Assembly: GCA_032622095.1 (NCBI GenBank)
Contig: CP136066.1
Span: forward strand, 113,979,319-114,043,318
Source of the DNA: Siphonodentalium dalli
Taxonomy: Eukaryota > Mollusca > Scaphopoda > Gadilida > Siphonodentaliidae
DNA: 64,000 bases
Reading direction: 5' to 3'
In this document: positions 56,142 to 64,000 of the stretch, in pieces
How positions within the stretch are numbered: the first letter of the stretch is position 1
Layout of the letters: every line of letters begins with the position of its first letter
Translations under genes and position numbers: made by a program
The notes under the pieces: generated by a model
Told to the model about the DNA's origin: nothing
The model's database searches: none
Seen by the model: the letters and a program-made list of their open reading frames with translations, nothing else

Positions 56142-56480
56142 CTGGAACAAAACCAATAATGAAATGACATTATAATGGCTGCTATGATAACCATAAGTGT
56201 AGGCTTATATCAGTGAATAAAAACTGAAAAGTTAGTACCCAGACACCATCTTGACCCCAAAAGAGTGGCAATTAACTAAGGGGGTTGAAAATTACAACCA
56301 CATAGACTGTACCACTTCAGATGACATGCAGATGACACGCCATCTGAATTAAGAACAAATGTAAATATTAAGTCCTTTAATATTGTGATAAAATAATGTC
56401 GATAAACATGGTCAATGATTCCGCTAACAAAAGTCATTGCATCTAATTCATTAAAAATGAAGCTGTTGTTTTATGCCTAT

Positions 56481-57290
56481 TTTTTAGTCGAGTTTTTTTC
56501 CAAAACTCGACTTATAGTTTGATGAGGGACGGTGGGCGGCGGACGGGCGGGCGGGCGGCGTGTTTTTCTTATAACTCAACCGTTTATTGACGGTGTGTGA
56601 GTACATATCCATGCACGTAAGCTGCAGACAAAAAATCGGGTTCGTCCGCACATTTATTACAGAGTTATGGCCCTTTGCCATTTTTCACTGATTTTAGGCT
56701 TGTTAGCGCAACAACTTCAACAAACGTTATCTGATTCGATTGAAATTTGGGATATAGGTGTCTTCCAAGAATATCTCGGACGAGTTCGAAAAACGGCCTG
56801 GTCCGATAAAATTTGATAGAGTTATGGCCCTTAATTAGTCATTTTTCACGAATTTTCAGCTCGTTAGCACGATAACTTCAACAAACGTTATCCGATTTGA
56901 TTGAAATTTGGTATATAGGTGTCTCCCAAGAATACCTCGGACGAGTTAGAAAACCGGCCCGGTCCGATAAAATTTTATAGAGTTATGGCCCTTAATTAGT
57001 CATTTTTCGTGAATTTTTAGCTCATTAGCGCGATAACTTCAACAAACGTCCTCCGATTTGTTTAAAATTTGGAATAGACATATTTGCCAAGAATATTTCG
57101 GACGAGTTCGAAAACCAGCCTGGCCCGATAAAATTTGATAGAGTTATGGCCCTTAATTAGTCATTTTTCGATTTTACCTATTAATTAGTCTACCGATACT
57201 GATGCACACCAATTGGCGGTAGCCACCGGCGGTAAGCCACCGAAAACGAGACACAGCATCTCTGATGCCACCTCTTGTTTATATTTTATT
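56481..57290 (+). mobile_element. Pearl-like element (copy B)
   Basis: Allelic to 20501-21450 with the same terminal hairpin and closing sequence but one 165-bp core unit fewer, so the array length is polymorphic between copies. Confidence 0.6.
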
Positions 57291-57926
57291 ATTATAAAAC
57301 ATTTTTTGACAATGTTAAATACAAACGAAATCAATAGAACAAGACTTTAGAGATTGTATATTATATTCCTGGAATGATATTTATGATATTCAGTTTACCA
57401 GTACAAAACACATTTGTCAACTTGTTAGATATGTATAAGAAGCAGATTAACTATATATTAACCCAACCTTTTGTTGGTTAATTAAACTTGTAAATCTTTT
57501 ATTTCCTTATGGAGATTGATGATCATTCTGGACTCGTTGACTAAGGGTCTAAGGCAAAGTTATACGGAGAATGATGAGGTTTGCCAAATGATTGACGACG
57601 TAGTGGGAGTTCTTTTTACCAAAGGGAGTGTTGTGTTGTTTCATTCGCAACATTTCCGCTGTAACGGTAAAATATACAAACTCACGGCTCAACATTGAAA
57701 TGTTATCACTGAGTTTGTTCACTCTGTGAATTGTGGTCAGTAACCAGGTATGATATATAAGATGATGTATTTCTCATTTTAAATCATCTTTATTTCACCA
57801 TGGCTAACGCGCAAGGAAATGAGCATTATACAATCCAAATGGAGAGGTGTTAAATGTCTGATATTTGCAGGGACGTGGCTAGATGGTCTCCATTTGGGGA
57901 GGGGATGTCCACTTTGGCAAATTCCA

Positions 57927-58469
57927 ACTGCACCCCCCCCCCCCCCCCCTTGAATCCGACCAAACACAAGTTTTGCATAATTCCATTTGCACCCCTCTTG
58001 CACCTCACAGAAAATTGCATAAATCCTAACATCTAGTGGTCCAACTCCCGAAAATGCACATGGCTACGGACAAGAGACCAGGACACACCTGGCCAACCAT
58101 GGCTGTTCGGCCCGGTGTGAGAAAATTTTGAAAAATAAACAAAACAAGAGCATCGCTAGGGCATGGCAAAATACGCCCTTTAGCCATTTCGAATTGTACT
58201 ACGGCAAAATAAAATAATACTTTGATCATTTGATATACCCCTAATTACAATGCAAAAATGCGGTCAAATTCTAGTCAAAAATGGCCATACCACATGTGAA
58301 AATAATTAGACAGAACCTATATTCGAACTTGGCCTGTAGTTTTAGCTGGAAAATACACATACAAACTTTGGTTCAGATCAAATAATCCAAACTGGAGTTA
58401 TCGGTCGGAAACTAAAAATGTTAACAGATGGTCAAATTCTAAGTCGAATAAAAGGTCGATAGACCTCAA
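57927..58469. other. 543-bp segment present only in copy B
   Basis: Copy A joins ATTCCA to GTCCGCCTCTAAGC near 22086-22090. The B segment starts with a poly-C tract (about 57933-57950). Its second half is a pearl-like repeat fragment with AGCTGGAAAATACACATAC and GGTTCAGATCAA, similar to 24950-25230. Short ORFs here are not supported. Confidence 0.75.
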
Positions 58470-59378
58470 GTCCGCCTCTAAGCGTCGGCTTGATACGACC
58501 GTTGTTTGCGCATAAAAATTGGCATGGCGGAACACGAAATCGAATTTGACCTGTCTTTAGTGCTAGTAAACCTACATACCAAATTTAATTTCATTCAGTA
58601 GACATTTAATAAAGTTATCATCCGGAAACCTCAAATTGGCAAAAATTCTAAGTAAAAAAGGGACATAACTCTGGTGAAAATTGGCGGGCGGAACCCGAAT
58701 TCCAACTTGACCTGTGTTTTGCTGGGAGAAAGACACATACCAAATTTGGTTTAAATCTGATTAACTCTACTAAAGTTATCATCCGGACACCAACTTTTGT
58801 GGTTTTATACATGTACATGTACATGTGTACAGTTAATTGTCGGGTCGGCAGACAAAAAAGGGCCATAACTCTCGCAAAAATTATCGGATTAAACCGAAAT
58901 TCGAACTTGAGCTGTATTTTGATATAAGTAATCCACAAAAAAACAATAAACAATCCAAAATCAAGTTATCATCCGGAAACCAAAAAACAGAAGAAAAACT
59001 GAATTTTCTATGTCGAAAAAGGGGCATAACTCTGTTAAAAATGGTCGGGCAGAACCCAAGTTCGAACTTGACCTATGTTTTGCTGGGAGAAAGTAATATA
59101 CCAAATTTGGTTTGAATCCGATTAACTCTACTAAAGTTATCATCCGGAAACCAACTTTCAGGGGTTTTCTAAGTCAAAAAAGGGGCATAACTCTGGTGAA
59201 AATTGGCGGACGGAACCAGAATTCGAACTTGACCTGTCTTTTCTGCTAGTAAACCCACATACCAAATACCAAATACCAAAAAATCGGCGGAAAAAAAGGG
59301 CCGTAACTCATGTAATAAAAGGTCAGCAGACCACAGTGTCCCCCGACAACATGGCAAGTCGATGCCGCTTTGTTAAAG
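58470..59378 (+). repeat. Tandem-core repeat (copy B)
   Basis: Allelic to 22091-23003 with the same CATACCAAATTTGGTTT units; the (TGTACA)n tract is shorter. Confidence 0.65.
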
Positions 59379-59425
59379 AAATTAAAAAAAAATGTTGAAA
59401 TTTTCTAAGTTTTCTAACACATACA

Positions 59426-61660
59426 TCAAAATAATGAAACAACATCTGAGATAACTTCCCCATAGTGAGCACAGAATAATTCACTCTTTAACAAAGATTT
59501 GAATTCGGTCAGAGAGTTTGCAAATCTTGTGTCGTGTCTCAGTGAGTTCCAAACATTTGGCGCATACAAATCAACTGCTCTATCGCCATAAGTTTTCAAA
59601 TTTTTTGATGGAATATCCATTAGAGCTTGTGCCTTTGACCTCAGATTCGTAAGTGGAACATACATACTTAAAAGTTTATCAAAATATTGAGGCAATACAG
59701 GGAGAACATTTGCTTGAACTAGATTCTGATTTTTTATAACAGAATGACGCACATTTGTAGTCTCTACGTGCACGAATAGAAAGGTAGTGTAGTTCTTGTA
59801 GCAATGGTGTTACATGTGAAAATTTTGGTTTGCGGGAAACAATCCTTGCAGCAACATTAATTACTTTTTGCAATTTATCCAAGTGTTCAGTTGTGATGCC
59901 GGCGAGAAGTTTTGAAAATACAAATGAAGAAACAAGTGTCTGTAAGCGTGTCTGTGGCCGTAACTGCGAGATGCGACGAAGCTCCATAAACATGGATTTG
60001 CACATATAATTGACCTGTAAGTTCATGGATAGTGTGTTATCCAAAACAACACCTAGAATTTTGACAGACGGTGATAACTGAATATCTGAATCGCCTATTT
60101 TAATATGGTGAACGTCAGTGTGTTTAATGCGGTAATCAGTTCCACATAACATCAACTCAGTTTTTTCTTCGTTTAACTTAAGTTTATTAATTTCCATCCA
60201 CGATTTTACATCAGTTATACAGTCCTGTATTTGTTTCAAGTTTTCAATTATGTCACAAGGCAGGAAAGAAAGGTACATTTGAATATCGTCAGCATACATG
60301 TGGTAACGAACACCATTGGATATAATTACATCACCGAGCGGCTTGACGTACATCGAATATAAAACAGGTCCTAAAACTGAGCCTTGCGGAACTCCGAAGC
60401 GAAGCAATTTAGGTTCCGAGAACGTGTCGCCAATCTGTACTTTTTGTGTACGATCAGTCAGATATGATTGGAACCAATCGATAACAGTTTCCGATAAACC
60501 AAATGTGGAAGAGAGCCGCTTAATAAGGATGGAATGATCGATTGTGTCGAACGCGGCAGACAAATACAGACAGGCAACAATTGTTACAAGGCCTTCATCT
60601 GCTGCATTGAGGAGATCACTTGTGATGTATATTAAGGCCGTTTCTGTGCTATGGTTCTTTCTGTATGCAGACTGGAATGGCTCATTGAGTTTGTTGTTAT
60701 CCAAGTGATCACAAAGTTGATACAACACGATACGTTCTAACATTTTAGAGATGAATTGCAAGTTTGAAACGGGCCTGTAATTTTTTAAGTTGTTCTGGTC
60801 CAATCTTGGCTTCTTCAGGAGTGGTTTAAAAATTGCATGCTTAAAAATGTCAGGAAAAACGCCATGTCTTAAAGATGAATTAAATATAGATGCTATTGCT
60901 GATGCCAGCACGTCACTGTGTTCACGGATCAACTGAGTTGGCATAGGATCGCTGGCACAGGATTTTGGTGGCAGTTTTGCGATAAGGGATGTCACTTCCT
61001 CTTGTTTTACAGGGCGAAAATTGTTTAGTTTATTCCCGGTAAATTCAGCAAACTCAGCATCAATATTTGTTTCTATGCGAGATCTTATACGCAACACTTT
61101 ATCATAAAAAAATTGCGCAAACACATTTGGTAAGTCAGCAGTATCGTGGTTATTTGGTATTACAGTTGATTTGGACTTGCCGAGCATAGTGTTGGTGAAA
61201 TTAAACAACATTTTCATTGATTTACACTGTGTTATAGAGTCATTATAGAAACAAATTTTTGCATCTTTAATTAAGTTGCACACATGTTTACTACTGTCCA
61301 AGAATATTTCTCGGTGGTTAGTCAACTTAGATGTTCTCCACTTGCATTCGGCTTTTCTTCTTGCGGGCTTAGATTCAATAATTTCCTTCGTCATCCATGG
61401 CGCTGCAAGGTGGTTGCACATAGAGCGCATTTTCAGAGGGGCATAATCATCAATCAGAGAGCTTAGTTTAGCGTTGAAACGTAAGGCTAGTTCATTGCAT
61501 GTTCCGGAATCGTTGCATTTAAAGGCATTTGAGAGACTGGCCGAGAAATCTTGAGAGTTGATGGCTTTAATGTTCCTGGTTAGCACTTGGCATTTTGGAA
61601 CTGCGGACGGTTTTGCAGTGTTGATGATAAAATTGACTAGAAAGTGGTCAGAGAATGTAC
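59426..61660 (-). pseudogene. CR1/L2-like LINE reverse transcriptase, mostly open (copy B)
   Basis: A 635-codon frame (59679-61586, extending upstream without a start to FSDHFLVNFI near 61659) carries the RT domain: NNLKNYRPVSNLQFISKMLE, EPFQSAYRKNHSTETAL, YLSAAFDTIDHSIL, RFGVPQGSVLGPVL and YHMYADDIQMYL. The C-terminal segment (59426-59773) is in another frame, so a frameshift near 59700-59770, shared with copy A, splits the protein. The RT motif A reads CLYLSAAFD where family members have LDLSAAFD, so the catalytic Asp is Tyr. An 18-bp in-frame deletion near 59908 removes DYFNAI. No 3' UTR is present in this copy. The endonuclease is truncated 5', the usual outcome of incomplete target-primed reverse transcription. 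Confidence 0.9.
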
Positions 61661-61845
61661 ATGTACACCCACAAACTCACTCACTCATCCATCAAAACAA
61701 TCGATACAAAACCATTTGGTTGTTATCCATCTGTATGATCTATTAATACTACTTCAAATCCATATTCACCATATTTGTTTGGGAAACTAAGTATATAATA
61801 TTTACATGTGGCTGTTGTTTATTTTGTAATTCATTATATATGTGT

Positions 61846-62123
61846 ATCCTCCAGTTCCATAAGTAATGGAAGGAGTAATAAACCATTCTTCACTCTCGAC
61901 GAAGCCCCAGTTGGTGACAATACAGAACAGTTTACTGACTACATGACCACATACTGGGTGGAAGGTGATCATGGACGAACATCTACAAGATGATAGACTT
62001 CACGAGAGAAAAGAGCAAGCCTACAACGAAGCTATGATTATTCAACTAAGAGCTGGTGGTCGACTTATGCTGCGAAGGAAGATGTATAGGAAAATCTTCA
62101 ATTCACTAGGACATTTCAATTAG
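61846..62123 (+). pseudogene. Possible MULE-type transposase relic (copy B)
   Basis: Allelic to 27959-28236, with FTDYMTTYWVEGD and then QLRAGGRLMLRRKMYRKIF. One residue difference (P to L). Confidence 0.35.
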
Positions 62124-63449
62124 TTTAAATATCGAACCATGTTGTGTAAGTTCGGTGAAACAAAGTTGTGTAAAATCATCTCATGCAAGTTATTAGTTTT
62201 TATATATAATATACATGTATATGTATGTCATATGATATTTTATCATGTTATGTGAAATAAGTTGTTACATTTTGCTTATCTATTAATTAAAATGCGTAAA
62301 ATTTAAATTATCGTTTCAGCTACGATTATGTCGGGTGAATGGAAATTCTCCACCAAACTAAGATATAAACTATAGTTGGCATCTCTATGATGTACCAGAT
62401 TATGACACTTTGCCCCGAAACAATACCTGCCGGGTGAACGGGAAGACCCCTAATTTATCGGTTGTAGGGGGTCTGAAAATAGAAAAATAAGTATCTGGGG
62501 GGCATAACAGCCTGTGTCAAATGTGACATCAATTATTGGTTTTAAGGTTTAATTATTTTTATTATGACTCTCATTCATAAATTCATTTTCATTATAATTT
62601 CCATGTTTTTTGCATCGTTCATATATCACATGAGTGTATTTGGCTCTAATCCGTGGCTCAAATTCATTCATTTGTTGCATATATTCTGTTGAGTATAAAA
62701 GGAGATGGTCCCATATTAAATGGCAGGATTCAGTGTACAATACCCCTTTAAGGTATTTTCGTTTATATATATTAGACAGATACACGAGTTTCCAGAGGGT
62801 TCGAAAATTTATCGATCTCCGCTATCATTTCAAAATGAAACCTTTAGCCAGGGTTTCCGCCAGGGGGGAATTAATGAGTCCGTATTGGGGAAACACTAAA
62901 CGCGACGGGACGACCATGGTTCGTCCCGTCGGGCGAAAGTTTTGTTATTTGACACTGAAAAGAAGCCATTTCCTTGCACCTGAGTGTCCCACAAAGCAAT
63001 CCAAAGCTACGTATATTATGCAAGTCGATCATTTCCGTGGGTGCATTATTTAATTCAGTTGATGGTATCCAAATAGTTAGTCATTTAATTACGTACGTAA
63101 GACTGCCGGCTGATTGAAGACAATATAAATGAACGAGCTACGAGTTTAATACAGTGTTTACAAATTTATAACTTACAATAAGATTCCAACAGGTATTATG
63201 AATCTAAAGACTAAAAAGCATCTAGGCATTGACCAATAATACCTACTGTATATAGCAAGGAGAATTGAATAAAGTATTTCTTAGAATTTCAAGTAGCGTC
63301 AGTGAAAATGAAACTGACATGATTATATATTCTGTCAATCGTAAAACTATTTGTGCGCAATGACGTCATACTGCAGGGTTTGTCTGCAGGATATATTTAT
63401 AGTGGCGAAATACGAATGGTAGCAAAATATTTCACCCGGAACGCGTAGC
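62124..63449. other. Non-coding sequence (copy B)
   Basis: Allelic to 28237-29562; nothing additional is recognised. Confidence 0.45.
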
Positions 63450-64000
63450 CAGTGTTCACGCTGTCGGTAGCCAAATTAGCCAATGGCTAATCTTTTTCGA
63501 ATTTGGCTAATAAAAATTTCATTTGGCTAAACTTTTGGCTAAACTTTTTTACCCCAAATGGAGACTGAAAGCATGGAGTCAGAAAGCTAATTAATAAAAG
63601 CGCTCAATAGATCGACATTCAAGACGAAGTTAGGTGACGAAAGTATTTCATTATTTTCGTACTTATGAAATATCGTTCCGTAACAGCAAAAGGTAAGCTC
63701 TAACAATTAGTGTACAGTAAACATATTTTTATTTCCAAATCTAACATAAATTTTGGCAAGTGGGTTTTCATTTCTGTGATATGAACGATCTAGTCCGAAA
63801 ATATCGAAAGTGGGAATATATTGCCGACTGTACAAAGGGAAACCCGATCGACAACTCTATCAACCAAGCGATCACACAGTGATATGCAATCATCTTTAGT
63901 TTTCACAAGACGGACATTCAAAGACGCATGGACATTAAACCGACCGTGGTTGAATCATGACAATGTGAAGAAAGCAATATTTTGTAAAGTGTGCATTGAC
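63450..64000 (+). mobile_element. hAT-type transposon, left part (copy B), cut by window end
   Basis: Starts CAGTGTTCACGCTGTCGG directly after CGCGTAGC, as in copy A at 29563. It includes the start of the zinc-finger fragment (ATG 63884; RRTFKDAWTLNRPWL). Confidence 0.9.

Larger units (their letters stand above)
49663..64000. other. Copy B of the duplicated block (candidate haplotype 2)
   Basis: Near-identical to 11173-30114. B-only sequence: a Harbinger-like insertion (51738-52994), 543 bp at 57927-58469, and small indels. The copy runs to the window end and stops inside the hAT element that is complete in copy A. Confidence 0.85.

Overview
This is repeat-rich metazoan nuclear DNA, most likely from a bivalve mollusc or a close lophotrochozoan. 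There is no operon structure. The only convincing host coding sequence is a pair of spliced exons. Almost everything else is transposons. The best taxonomic clue is the repeated architecture of terminal hairpin, about 150-190 bp tandem core repeats and a (GGAC)n tetranucleotide tract, which resembles the pearl elements described from bivalves. The organism call is inference.

The window consists of three contigs joined by two 100-bp N gaps (31736-31835 and 49563-49662). The third contig, from 49663 to the window end, is a near-identical second copy of 11173-30114 and begins exactly at the gap edge. I read this as the alternative haplotype left in the assembly (copies A and B below), although a true segmental duplication is not excluded.

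Region by region: 1-1395 holds a decayed minus-strand ORF relic. 2430-3935 is a tandem repeat. 3952-9710 is a structurally complete DIRS-type tyrosine-recombinase retrotransposon on the minus strand, with 267-bp inverted terminal repeats, an internal complementary region matching the joined termini, and gag, RT/RNase H and recombinase frames. 11173-31735 is copy A. It contains the two last exons of an ISG20/AEN/REXO4-type DEDDh exonuclease gene (minus strand, GC-AG intron), a Tigger-like element in that intron, pearl-like repeats, a broken CR1/L2-like LINE, a possible MULE relic and a hAT element. 31836-49562 is a gene-poor contig with piggyBac-like MITEs built from nested palindromes, a nearly perfect 63-bp-arm hairpin, one possible host exon, a seven-unit head-to-tail array of Helitron-like elements (39908-44511), a LINE scrap and a 924-bp hAT MITE. 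49663-64000 is copy B.

The two copies differ by clean structural events. B carries a 1,257-bp PIF/Harbinger-like insertion whose empty site is intact in A. A carries 3.77-kb and 2.6-kb segments missing from B. The LINE reading frame is largely open in B but broken in A, while the Tigger ORF is open in A and stopped in B. The exonuclease exons differ only by one synonymous base.

I did not find a clearly new biological system. The strongest leads are the gag-TGA-RT organisation of the DIRS element, the Helitron concatemer, and a short sequence core shared by several otherwise different repeat families.
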